From assembly GCA_030562195.1 (NCBI GenBank), contig CM060200.1, forward strand, positions 29,613,023-29,677,022: a stretch of 64,000 bases of DNA, in the 5' to 3' direction. Shown one piece after another: positions 46,032 through 57,900 of this stretch (its first letter is position 1; each line of letters begins with the position of its first letter). The stretch is from Nipponacmea schrenckii. Its lineage: Eukaryota > Mollusca > Gastropoda > Lottiidae. Below the pieces are notes generated by a model. That model saw only the letters and a program-made list of their open reading frames with translations, had not been told where the DNA came from and made no database searches. The position numbers were made by a program, and so were the translations under genes.

Positions 46032-48169
46032 TGAGAAATGAACTTGAACTTGTAGACAGTTTTATCTTTATTTTGTACTCGTGTAACCTATATAAGTTAT
46101 TTTATCACTGCTTTTTACATTTTGTGAGTATTGAATATCTTTCAGAAGTCGATTTAACCTCTAACTCAACATTTATACTTGATAATATAGTTTTATCATA
46201 GTAGCATATGGTAGTCCGTTAATTCTTGTTACTATATTATCAAAGAAACTATTTGTCAGCTGTCCATCAGCTAGACGCACTGTTGACGCACTTCTTACTA
46301 TACCAAGGATGGATTAAGATACTTGGCTTGTCATGGAGATCATAATTTTAAACGTTGTAGAGAAAATGAACAATAAGTAACAACAGAATTTGTGGTATTA
46401 AACAGTCGCGCAAGCTACAAATGTAACATTATGGTTTTTGGCTGGAAATTAGCCAACTCCTTTTGCGATTTGTCGAGGGACCTTTAACGTGCATAGCCTG
46501 TACCTCACGGGGCCTCGATTTATTTCCCCATCCGAATGACTAAAGATGCCTCTTCCATATCAGTCCCTCCGACCTGCATCACTGACGAGGCAAAACGGGT
46601 TTAATCCAAAAAGTTCATCCCGATCTTTGCCGGGATCGAAATTGTAATTTTTATGTTGAAATATACGGAAACTTCCTTTGGTCTGTCTTTGGCAAGATCA
46701 ACTTTAAGTCCGTTTGAATTGCTTAGTATATTTTTAATAAAATGCGGATAAAATATTGACCAAATATAAGCCATAACCGAAATCTTTTGTGATAAATTTC
46801 TGATCAAAGTTTTCCCTCTCGCTCCCAGCTTCACACTTTCTTTAGCCTTTTTCAAGAAAGATTCTTAAAATTATCGCAGTACGAATCTTCCATATTTAGA
46901 TTTTTCAAGATCTACTCTTTCCGTGTGTATGCTAGGTCAAGTTTTTGTTGCCCAGGTGTGCTGTCGAAGCTGTTGTCAGTGTGTATAGTACCATAAAGTT
47001 TAATGTAAGTTAACGAAATGTTTGTGAAAACCTGAATTCAATTAATAAATAATGATAATCACATTGTTTATCTACTTAGGATTATTCGGCTTGAATTATT
47101 GAGCATTTGAAACAGATATCTCTTAATCTTATCACCAAATAACACTTTACAGATTACAAAATTATATTTTTGGAAAGTTATGCACTGTTAGGCTTTGTTA
47201 TACTAAAACTTAAACTCTACAAGTAATCATTGATAAAAGCGTTTGTACAATCTTATTTACTTTGGTCTCTAAATAACAATGATATTAACTACATGTACAT
47301 GTACCACCATTTGTAAATTACTGCTGTCTAAAAGTACACTCAACTACCACTAGTGTCCAGGAACTGTAAACTACTCTTAGCACCAAAATATACACAGCCA
47401 ATAACTAACAGGTTTCAAGCACTGGAAGCATCTTTAAGCGTCTAAATACAATCAAATACACCCCTATCCAAGCTGTAACAAATGCATGTACTGTTATTGC
47501 ACGTACACTGACAAAAAATATTCGTCTTGAAGTATAACAATCATCTACCAGCACTGTTAATAAGCGCTTCAACCAGTCTCCAAGTACAATCAACTATCAG
47601 CAATTCAAGTAAGAGTACCTCTTTCAATGATATCATTTATACATTTCTCATTATTTTAAGGACACAATACTAGCAATTATTTCATTAGTATCAGTATTCT
47701 TAACAATTTATAGTTAATTCCGTTGGTAAGATGCGAAATATGCAACATGCACAGCTTCCCCTCCCTCTTGACAGAAACAATTTCGAGTGATTGGCCAGTG
47801 TTTATTTATTGATTTAGGCTACGTTTGTTTTCGTATTTAGTTTACGACACCCTGATCTAAATAAGTAGGTGTGACATACTAGAACTAGTTCTCAGAGTAA
47901 ATATAATAATTTAATATTAATTTATATATTAGTTTGTCTCCGGTAGCTAATTATACAAACGAATCACCACATAGATATACCATTACAAAATTTAGATTAG
48001 AGTAGTCAAGACAACTTTCCAAACATAATGGTAAACATCAACAGAGGTAAAGCCGACTTGTTCATTGGATTTGGATCATTTTACACCAGTGCTGTCGTGA
48101 TCGAACCCCAATCCATCCAAACTGAGATATCAACTTTTAGAAAATCGAATTTATCCAGAATATTTTTAG
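46032..48169. other. Intergenic; contains a dispersed repeat copy
   Basis: After the GPCR stop there is AT-rich sequence with a dispersed repeat at about 46481-46600. Short ORFs at 46601-46855 and 47405-47593 (minus) show no resemblance. The first noncoding exon of the 85-aa gene must lie in or upstream of this stretch, because its ATG exon begins at an acceptor at 48170. Confidence 0.4.
46481..46600 (+). repeat. Dispersed repeat, copy 1 ('taacgtgcatagcctgta')
   Basis: The sequence TTTAACGTGCATAGCCTGTA, followed by CACGGGG and CCCATCCGAATGACT, is matched at 49498-49620 by TTTTAACGTGCATAGTCTGT, CACGGGG and CCCATCCAAACGACT. Two diverged copies of one interspersed family; type unknown. Confidence 0.65.
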
Positions 48170-48178
48170 GTTAAAGAG

Positions 48179-49844
48179 ATGGGTTGCGGTGGAAGTAAAA
48201 GTTCTCAAGTTGCAGAGAGTAAAGGCGAACCAGATAAGACAATTTCGAAATCAGACTCTGAAGCAGACTCGAGAGTAGGAGAAATCACAGCGGAGAAAAC
48301 AAACAGCCAACCAGAAGAACAAACGACAAATAAGGAGGGGGAAGAAGAAACCAAACCTGTCAATTCACAAACAGGTAGGAAATTATACTGTCAAATTTGT
48401 ACTTTTTAAATCATTATACATGAAGTTATTATATTTAAGTCTGATAGTTTTGGTAAGTCTGGACTTATTCTTTCAACGATCAATAGAACACTGCCCACTG
48501 AGTATTTATCTGAAGAATGTGTGTATGAGATTATCTCAAATAATCAAGAGCATAAACCACTCATACTGTTTTGATCAACACCAAAAAACATGGTGTGAAT
48601 GCGAATATTTTAACAGAGCAGCGGCAAATAACCAAGAATCTTTTGTGAGCTGCACAGCCTGCAGCACAGCCACGTTCTCAGAGTTGATTGTTTGGAGGGA
48701 CAATGGGGAATGGTCTTATTTGATATAGATGTAATGAAATTGGTCGGATTATTTTCACGGGGCATTGTATTGTAGTTCTAGTCTTGTCTTGTGAGGTCTA
48801 TAGAACAGTTTGAGAAGTCAAATGTGGTTTAGAGTATACTAGTAACAGTGTTTTCTTGTTCAGTCTTGTTCTGCTCTGATTCGTCATTTTGAAAGATTAT
48901 TTGAAAACTCGTATTTAAGATTACATTACATTATATAATTATTACACAGCTTAAATAAAGTAGGTTTATATAATATTATCATCCTTTTAACATGAACATC
49001 TATCTTGTTATATATTAGTTAATATTAACATATAAATTGTATAATGATCATAACATTTCATACTATAAATATAAAATTTCAATAAACGAATCAAATCCGT
49101 AATGTTTTTAAAAATTTGACTGAATTTACACTTAACAGATTGTCACATATGTACCAATAAGGACATAAGGTTGGCTTAAAACCAAATGGTTAATTTTTAA
49201 TAGAGGTGGAAATTAGTCAATTATCCAAGCCCAAGCCTCTGTATATTGAAAAAGCAGAACAAAGAGATAATATTGATTTACACATGTATCAATCAATACC
49301 ACCTTAAACTTTTATAACTTTTATTTTATATTGTATTTAATGACCTTGTTTATAAACATTATCATTTCAGTTTCTCGTCCAATAAATTGTACATTCATTA
49401 TGCCACCATGATAATGGACCGTTATAAACATTTTCTATTTTATTACTTGATTTATATTTTACATCTTGTGCATTGTTGAGTGTTTTTTAACTTTTAAGTT
49501 TTAACGTGCATAGTCTGTAGCACACGGGGTCTTATTTTATTGTCCCATCCAAACGACTACACGCTTTGCCCATGTCAGCCCCGGACTTTCATCACGGGCA
49601 GGTGGAAACCGGGCTGAAAATTCCGAAGGTTCATTTTGACCGTTACCGAGATTAAACCCTGGAGCCTCAGGTTAGCGAGCAAGCGTCTAACACAGCCATA
49701 ACACAGCCATCGCATCTTTCTACACTATTACGGAAATGACAGATGTAATACAGAAATAATAAAATGTTATTATATTTTACAGATGAAACTACAACGGATA
49801 ATCAACAATCAACTGAACAGCAATTAGAAGCAGAAGAAACGTAA
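48179..49844 (+). CDS. 85-aa acidic protein with N-myristoylation/palmitoylation start
   Basis: Two coding exons: 48179-48374 and 49783-49844, 258 nt in frame. The ATG exon begins at acceptor TATTTTTAG (48170). The protein starts MGCGGSKSS: Gly2 is a textbook N-myristoylation site and Cys3 a likely palmitoylation site, so inner-membrane attachment is expected. The rest (KGEPDKTISKSDSEADSRVG ... TTNKEGEEETKPVNSQ, then DETTTDNQQSTEQQLEAEET) is Glu/Thr/Ser/Gln-rich and disordered, with no domain. BAALC and similar vertebrate proteins share the MGCGGS start, but nothing else I see supports orthology. The 3' UTR is spliced: a donor AGAG|GTAAGG at 49863 joins an exon from 50160 with AATAAA at 50260-50265. 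The junction is only 19 nt after the stop, so it should not trigger decay. Confidence 0.8.
49498..49710 (+). repeat. Dispersed repeat, copy 2, in the intron of the 85-aa gene
   Basis: It pairs with the copy at 46481 and continues further, with 'ggtggaaaccgggctgaaaa' and 'accctggagcctcaggttag', a GC-richer tail than its surroundings. It could be a SINE-like or other short interspersed repeat, but I saw no A/B box pair or tRNA fold. Confidence 0.6.
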
Positions 49845-50159
49845 TTTCAACAGTTCAAAAGAGGTAAGGCTAATTATTGGTTACATATTGCCAACGAGTC
49901 GTCTTTTTGAGGACCCCCATTTTGAAATTGAAAAACGGTTAAAGACAGTATAAAAAGCGACATCATTGGGATACGAAATATATTAAAGTGAAATTTTTAG
50001 TTAGGGGTATATTTGAAGGCATGAGGTAAGATATCGTGCATTTCTATAGTACTATTTCAAGCTATTTCAAGGTCCAAACCAACCTCTAAAAACCATAGCA
50101 AATTAATTAACTTAAAATAACCTCAAATTTCGTTAATCTTAATCATTTCATTTTTTCAG

Positions 50160-50290
50160 ACTGGTGTGTTTGTTGGAAAATTTAGAAGGTGGAATTTGAA
50201 AGAAACATCCAAATGCCAAGATAAACTTTTTAATTTTCGTTTAATATATTTGTAAATTTAATAAACAACAACAACCCCTCACAACTATCT
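50160..50290 (+). terminator. 3'-terminal noncoding exon and poly(A) signal of the 85-aa gene
   Basis: A strong acceptor (TTTTTTCAG, AG at 50158-50159) opens an exon that contains AATAAA at 50260-50265. It pairs in strand and distance with the donor at 49863 in the 3' UTR of the upstream gene. Confidence 0.6.
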
Positions 50291-50958
50291 GTAACATCGA
50301 CAATTTTTTTTAAAAATATGGTTACGTAAGTCTAGATCAATTACATTTACCCTTTGCGAATAGCTTTCAAAGGTATACCACCTCTTAGTATGATCAAAAA
50401 TTTGATATCGGAACATGACCAAATTTGTCTTTGTTCATCAGTGGAATAAACTTTACAACCTTATAATCCAATAATAAAAAAATAATTTTCAAAAAAGGCC
50501 TCGAAGCGTTATATACAGACCATATTCATTCGTCATGGCACCTGGTAAGGCCACCAACAGTCCAAAAATTGTTCATTCTAAGAGGTTGTATTCTTTTAAA
50601 ATCATGGTCATGTGACAATTATCTTCAACATTGATTCACATCTGCAAAATAAGATTTTTTTAATTGGCAACGATATAGTCTCCGTATGATTAAAGAGGGA
50701 TGTATAAGACCACCTCAAACTAACCAAACAAACACATTCGATTTGGTATTCCAACAAGTAATTCAATCTGTGATATAAATGTTGTACATAAAATAATAAT
50801 TGTTAACTATACAATGTTTGTGTTCATTTAATTAAATCTTCATGTAAACTGTTTCTTGTATGCATGAATGCCATACCATGTAATAAACATAATTGTCACT
50901 TAGCATAAGAAACAGAAACAAGCAGGCCCTACCTCCTTTTGATATATTACCCTGTTTG
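50291..50958. other. Intergenic, nothing recognised
   Basis: AT-rich sequence with no ORF, repeat or splice pair that I could support. If the exon at 50959 is real, its promoter and leader lie here. Confidence 0.4.
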
Positions 50959-51068
50959 ATGTCCGGCGGAACGACTAGAAAGGAAACTAAAGCAACTCAA
51001 ACTGGCGATGTCAATTGTGATCAAGAAACGGAATTATTCAAGAGTGTCCACTCCTCCTACGAAATAAG
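50959..51068 (+). CDS. Possible first coding exon of an unidentified gene
   Basis: An open stretch from ATG at 50959 reads MSGGTTRKETKATQTGDVNC and on to SVHSSYEIR, ending at a donor-like AG|GTAAAC. Composition is coding-like (polar, balanced) and less AT-rich than its flanks. It leaves two bases of a codon. The orphan last exon at 59969 needs one leftover base, so if both belong to one gene at least one exon between them is missing from my reading. No family is recognised. Confidence 0.35.
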
Positions 51069-51584
51069 GTAAACCATATACGGACAGAGTACACTCATAC
51101 TTTATCCGGGACACATAACGTGAGAAAACAAAAAACCGACAACCGTGGTCCTAAGAATCACTACTATCTTTTTTATGGGTCTCCCCTTTAGACCACAAAT
51201 GCAACTGGTTAAAGAATGTAGTTTCAATCTTCATGAAGCACTGATTCTGAATATGGTAAAACGTCAAAGTAAGATCCAAGGATACGTTGAATAATTGGGG
51301 TCAAATAATTGAAAACCATAATACAAATCTGCAGGGACACATTCGTCATCAAGTTTAGATATCCGGGGTACGCCATCAGTTCCTTTAATACCAACGCGAG
51401 GACTTATGGACGAATATTCCCCCTTTGACCACATAACTTTCTAATTGCATGAATAAAACAGGTTATTGCGCCGTATAAGTAAACCATAACTTGGTCACAC
51501 ACTTGAATCAACACTTTCAATCGAGGACCCTGCATGTACATGTTTCTGTTTCGGGTGTGTACCATTTACTAGTATAAAATACTA

Positions 51585-52135
51585 TTATTACCATCAGGTA
51601 AGTAAGGACACCAGGAAAGTGTATCACAATTATCATCAGGCAAGCAAAAGACACTAGGAATTTAATGTATCACAGTTACCATGGGTTAAGTACAGAACAC
51701 CAGGATAGAATATCAACATTACTATAAGGTAAGTATAGAACACCAGAATAGTATATCACCATTACTATTAGGTAAGTATAGAACACCAGGATAGTATTTC
51801 ACCATTACTATTAGGTAAGTATAGAACACCAGGATAGTATATCACCATTAACATCAGGTAAGTATAAAACACCAGGATAGAATATCAACATTACTATTAG
51901 GTAAGTATAGAACACCAGAATAGTATATCACCATTAACATCAGGTAAGTATAGAACACCAGGATAGTATATCACCATTAACATCAGGTAAGTATAGAATA
52001 CCAGGATAGTATATCACCATTAACATCAGGTAAGTATAGAATACCAGGAGAGTATATCACCATTACCATCAGGTAAGTATAAAACAAAAGGATATTATAT
52101 CAACATTACTACCAGGTAAGTATAGTATATTACTC
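51585..52135 (+). repeat. 43-44-bp minisatellite, ~13 units
   Basis: Units carry 'catcaggtaagtatag' then 'aacaccaggatag' then 'tatatcaccatta'. The AGGTAAG core recurs at about 51597, 51638, 51684, 51727, 51770, 51814, 51856, 51899, 51941, 51985, 52028, 52071 and 52112. The middle units are nearly identical; the outer ones diverge. Confidence 0.9.
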
Positions 52136-52299
52136 ATAAGACACTGAGTAGTGTTATCGGTTCATTGAAGTTGTTGACTATAAAACGATCCTTGAAGTGA
52201 ATCGGTTTGCGTTTTTGGATTTTTTCTGACGAACCACTTTGAATATGATCAAATACTAGTTGAATACTGTAAGTTGAAGGTTCACGATGATCTAAAACA

Positions 52300-53393
52300 G
52301 TTCCAGATTACGATTTCTTTGTAGAACCATCGGATTTGGGGGTGTGGATCAATGGAGTGCCCCAATCACCATAGTCTACCTTCTCAATAACACTTTCCTA
52401 CCTTTGAATATATATAGTAACTGCAGGTTGTGGTATGAAAGGAACTGGGCTCACACCAAAGAATTTTGATCGGAAGATCAGAAAAATGTAATGGTAAGTA
52501 TTTCAGAAATAATACTAACACCGGGCTCAGTATCAAGTTCCATGTCAATATCAACATGATCAATTCTGAATGGAAGTATAATCCCAGAATAATGTGGATC
52601 TTAAACATTGATACTGTAAAGTCTTCATCATCTGAGTTTACTTCACCACAAGTGACCTAATGGACAGGACTTTGACTTTGATGATGGCAGGCAGTTGCAA
52701 TGTGTCCGTGCTTATTACAGTTGTAGCACATAGAATTCCTGTAACGGCATTCATCTCGAGAATGGTCTCATTTTCCACAGCTTAGGCAGGAATAACCCTT
52801 AGCTTGAGAAGATGGCTTGGTGTCTCTCAATTTCTGGCCGGATTTACTGGTACTTGTATTGGATAGAAGATTTTTGCTTGTTGGATCTTTTATTCCTATA
52901 TTGAATTGGTTAACAGGCTGTGATGATGCTTGAATTGGTTGAATCTCAACTCTGCCGTTTCCATCGAGAAGGCTATTTTCAAACAATCTTCAACATTCAA
53001 CTCTTCAAACCACAAACAAATAAATCTTTGAGGAGATTCCCAAATTCACACGTGGCAGCCAATTTCTTGCAATGAAATTCGAAATAGATTCTCCTAAATT
53101 GTTTACATGTAAAGAATCTAAACCTTACAGCAATCACAATCAAAATGTTCTTCTAAAATCTTCTTCTGTTGATTGAAAGTCTTGTCTGAAGGCAAATCAG
53201 GTGAACATAACTCATAACGTGTGTCATAGGTTATTGCCCCTATGCATGAGAATGGTATGGCACGTCTTCTCGAAACATCTGACGTATCCTCTGGAATTTT
53301 GTTTGCTAAAAAATACTGGTCCAAACGTTCTAAATACCGTTTGATATTACCAGTGGGGGCTTCAAAAGTTTCAATTTTACCCAGCTGAGACAT
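52300..53393 (-). mobile_element. Ty3/Gypsy retrotransposon remnant (gag, protease, start of RT), decayed
   Basis: Read on minus: a Gag-like start at 53393 (MSQLGKIETFEAPTGNIKRY), a stop-broken stretch, two CCHC knuckles at about 52800-52690 (CLSCGK then an in-frame stop, and CYNCNKHGHIATAC), a protease remnant near 52560 (MELDTEPGVSII, where the family has DTG), and the opening of the RT near 52370-52330 (VDYGDWGTPLIHTPKSDGS). It then ends abruptly. Several frames, stops and the altered protease motif show it is dead. No LTR was identified. Confidence 0.75.
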
Positions 53394-53535
53394 CTTGGAG
53401 TTTGCTTCGTTGCCAATATGGTGTGTATTTTATTACAACCAATTGGTTATGATATCCAAAATCACAGATGGTCACGAGTCTGGAAAATATTTACTTCCTG
53501 AATATTCCTCATAACTTTCTTCACACTCACTATCC

Positions 53536-54630
53536 GCATTTATCTCTTTATCTCCACTGTTTGGTAGTATCTCATTATCTGCGCTGTTTGGTAGTATCTC
53601 AGTATCCCCACTGTTTGGTAGTATCCTGTATCTACACTGTTTGATAGTATCTCTGTATCTACACTATTCAGTAGTATCTCTGTATCTACACTGTTTGATA
53701 GTATCTCTGTATCTACACTGTTTGGTAGTACCTCTGTATCTACACTGTTTGATAGTATATCTGTATCCGCACTGTTTGATAGTATCTCTGTATCTAAAGT
53801 GTTTGGTACTATCTCTGTATCTACATTGTTTGGTAGTATCTCTGTATCTACACTATTTGGGAGTATCTCTGTATCTACATTGTTTAATCGTATATTTGTA
53901 TCTACACTGTTTGATAGTATCTCAATATCCCCACTGTTTGATAGTATCTCTGTATCTACAGTGTTTGATAGTATCTCTTTATCTACACTGTTTGGTAGTA
54001 TCTTTGTATCTACACTATTTGATAGTATCTCTTTATCTGCACTGTTGGTAGTATCTCAGTATCCGCACTATTTGGTAGTATCTCTGCATCTACACTGTTT
54101 GGTAGCATCTCTGTATGTACACTGTTTGGTAGTATCTCTGTAATTACACTGTTTGATAGTATCTCTGTATTCGCACTGTTTGATAGTATCGCTGTATCTA
54201 CAGTGTTTGGTAGTATCTCTGTATCTACATTGTTTGGTAGTATCTCTGTATCTACACTATTTGGTAGTATCTCTGTATCTACATTGTTTGATAGTATCTC
54301 TGTATCTACACTGTTTGATAGTATCTCAATATCCCAATTGTTTGATAGTATCTCTGTATCTACAGTGTTTGATAGTATCTCTATATCTACACTGTTTGGT
54401 AGTATCTCTGTATCTACACTATTTGGTAGTATCTCTTTATCTGCACTGTTTCGTAGTATCTCAGTATCCGCACTCTTTGATAGTATCACTGTATCTACAC
54501 TATTTGGTAGTATCTCTGTTTCTACACTGTTTGGTAGTATCTCTGTATCTACACTGTTTGATAGTATCTCTTTATCTACACTGTTTGGTAGTGACTCTTT
54601 ATCTACACTGTTTGGTAGTATCTCAGTGTC
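53536..54630. repeat. 27-bp minisatellite, ~40 units, open in several frames on both strands
   Basis: Each unit is built from TAGTATCTCTGTATCTACAC followed by TGTTTGG. Because 27 is a multiple of three, stop-free frames run through the array: on plus as GSISVSTLF or VSLYLHCLV repeats, on minus as DTEILPNSV repeats. Units vary at a few positions (ggta/gata, gtatc/ttatc). I found no start, splice site or signal peptide that makes any of these frames a convincing gene; the minus frame does run in from a further ~50 codons (from 54812). Confidence 0.9.
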
Positions 54631-54950
54631 ATAGAATTATGATTTTGTCTTTTATCTCCCCTTATGGGACTCTCCGTTATTGAAGTTATATTCCATTCAA
54701 ACTCTCGATTATCAGGTAAAGTTTTTTTCGTATTAATGTTTACATAAACTTCAGTCCTAAAACCACGCTTTTTCATATTCCGAACCATTTCAAGGCTAAA
54801 CTTAGTCAACATCTATTACATGGTCCGACGAGACGGATGCGTCAACAAAACCAAAAGCAAACCAGGTATTCCTTTAACTTCACATCCAATAAACCACGCT
54901 AATAAAAGCAAGGTCGAGAAGACACGTAGACCTAGCATAGACCCAACAAA

Positions 54951-57900
54951 ATGTCGGACGCCCAACTAAATAGACTTATTCGAGTTCGTGCAGGACATCG
55001 TTCATCCATGACAAAAACCCAATCAAAAGCGGAAAGTTTTCTGCAACTAAAGCAATCAAAAAAGTGGAGTTCAAAACAAATCCGACGCGAATAAATCAAG
55101 CATTAGAAGAAGAATAACAAACCATTACAATTTCGGACAAAGACATTCTAAATTTGATAGATGAGGAAAACATTGAAACAGAGATTAACCAAACTGACGA
55201 CATAAAATATGCTATTGACGCCCTGTTGATTAGGTTGAGGCTGGCAATTGATGATTTGAATCTCCCTTCAGCTGCCACCAAGCAAACACCCAGTGAACCA
55301 GAGTGAGAGAATCACATCCGAGGCCAAGGCCACCAATCATCTTCCCTCACCTGGAAACAACCCAAACCAAAGATCTCAAAGTAATATCAAGCTACTCAAA
55401 TTAGATGTGAAGAAATTCAAAGGCGATCCATCACTATGTTAACCCTTTTTGGTAGACACTTCCTACAGATATCAATGAAAATAGCGACCTGTCTGATATT
55501 GGTTGAACTCACTTCTAGAGGGACCTGCTGCTGAGTCAGTATCGGGACTAGCCCTGACATCATCTAATTACCATGAGGCCACAACCATTCTACTAAAACG
55601 ATTTGGCAACAGACAACAGATTATCGGACGTCTTATGAAGAATTTGGTCAAATTACAAATCACCCACGACATGAGAAACCTAAGAGCCATTCGCCAACTC
55701 TACGACAGCATCGACGCCAACGTTAGAAGTTTAACGTCCATGGGAATACCTTCGTCGTCCTTTGGAAGTCTTTTATCTCCCATTGTAATTGAGAAACTGC
55801 CCGGTGAGTTGCAGTTAATAATAAGCCGTTAGGTGAAGGAGAACGCACGGGATCTCGATGAAATTTTAGAAATTATTGAAAGAGAATTTGAAGCTAGAGA
55901 AAGAACAAGTTATTGCCACCAATCATATCCATCCAATAATTTTGCAAAATCAAACCAATTTCAAAGAAAACCTCATTATTCTAAACAATCAACAGCAGCA
56001 GCGCTACCAGTGACACTAACCAATGGACACCAACCTGCACATACTGCCATGGACAACACTCGTCTAACTCCTGCAAGACTGTATCAAGTATTGAGAACAG
56101 GAAAGAATTACTTATTAAATCCATGAGATGCTACATATGCTTACGGAAGGACCATATTAGTAGAAACTGGAACAGAGTTTGTCCAAAGTGTCATTTACGC
56201 CACCATATAAGTATTTGCCCAGAAGCACATAACCAATCAACAGTAAACTATACCAAACCAGAACGGACTTACCAGAAACGAGAATGTGGATCAAAAACCA
56301 ATGAACCTACTCAGTCATCAGTAATGCACACAAATCACAGTAATGATGAAATTTACTCCAAACCGCAAGAGCTAATATTTTTAATCCAGACACATCCAGC
56401 AATCCAACCAATTGTAGAATCATGTTCGACACTGGAAGCCAAAGAACTTATATCACAACGAGCCTTAGGAAAACCTTATGCTACGAACCATTAAAAGGAA
56501 AACCATAAAGCTAAAGACCTTTGGATCCACAGATGAAACCCTACAAGAAGTAGAAGTTGTGAAGATCTCCATCGAAACCACATAAGGAAAAGTCACTGTA
56601 ATGCCCCGGTTTCACATAGACGAATTTCTTACGAATTTTGGTAGTTGGAACACTTTCGTAAGAGTTCGGGAAGTTCGGAAGATGAGTCAAACATTAGGAA
56701 TATATTCGGATGTGTCGGAAGCTTGTTACAACTGTTTTGAAATGTTTCAAAACAGTTGTAAGAAGCTTCCCACACGTCCGAATTAAAAATTGATCGGAAG
56801 CAAGTCGGCTATTGGTCGGCTGTTGGTCTGAAGGTCTTTTTTGCGGTCGTAAGAGCATTCGTAAGCAAAATCGAAACAATAGTAAGGGTGTTCGGCCGTG
56901 TCGGCTGGTATTCAGAATGTTGTTTCTTCCGACTTCTCCGACGGATCAGTTGTAAGGGCATTCGTATATGTAGGGAGGGCATTCGTATATGTCTTCAGAG
57001 CATTCGGTAACAGTTTGATTTGTCTTTAGTCCAGTCGTTACCCAGTCGGTTCGGTAGTTACGAATTCATTCCATTCGGATGGAATTCGATTTTTATTCGT
57101 TTATGTCGTAACGACATTTGAATATGTCTGAACGGTTGTTGTAAGAGCCAATTTTTAGTCGGCTGTTGGTCGGCTGCTATTCGGTTGTTGATCGTAAGCG
57201 TTGTCAGAAGTGTCGGAAGAGGAGCACTTTTGGCCCGATTTTGCTTCCGACACATCCGACACAGCCGACTTCTATCCTTACGAAGTTTCCAAAAGTTCGT
57301 CTATGTGAAACCGGGGCGTTACTGCATTCGTCGTACCACTGATCTGCCAACCATTAGCATGTCATTATATATCATAATACCAGGATCCATACCAGCACCT
57401 ATCAGGTTTGAAACTTGCAGATTATCCAGAACCGAGATCCAATGGAGAATCAAACGGGGGGAGGAAGGCCCCACATAGCCGTAGAGACATCCGTAGGGTG
57501 GATCCTTTCTGGCTCAGCATTAGGTCTCGGAGTAAAACCCAAGGACCACACTCTTGTCACGAACTTACACGCCGGTATTGACGATCAACTCAAAAGATTT
57601 TGGGAATTTGAAGCCACTGGAATCAACCCAGACAAGAATATCTATGATCTTACCCAATACATTATCTTCAATGACGGAAAATATCAAGTTAACCTACCTT
57701 GGAAAAACCCACAATATGTCTTTCCAAACAACTACCAAATCAGTCTAAAAAGATTATGACGACATCATTAGAGGCCAACTTCAACAAGGCATTGTTGAAA
57801 TAATAGTCAAGTCACCAGAAACCAGTGATGTAGGAACCACCCATTACCTACCACACCATCCAGTCATTCGAAACGACAAGTCACCAAAGTACGAATTGTT

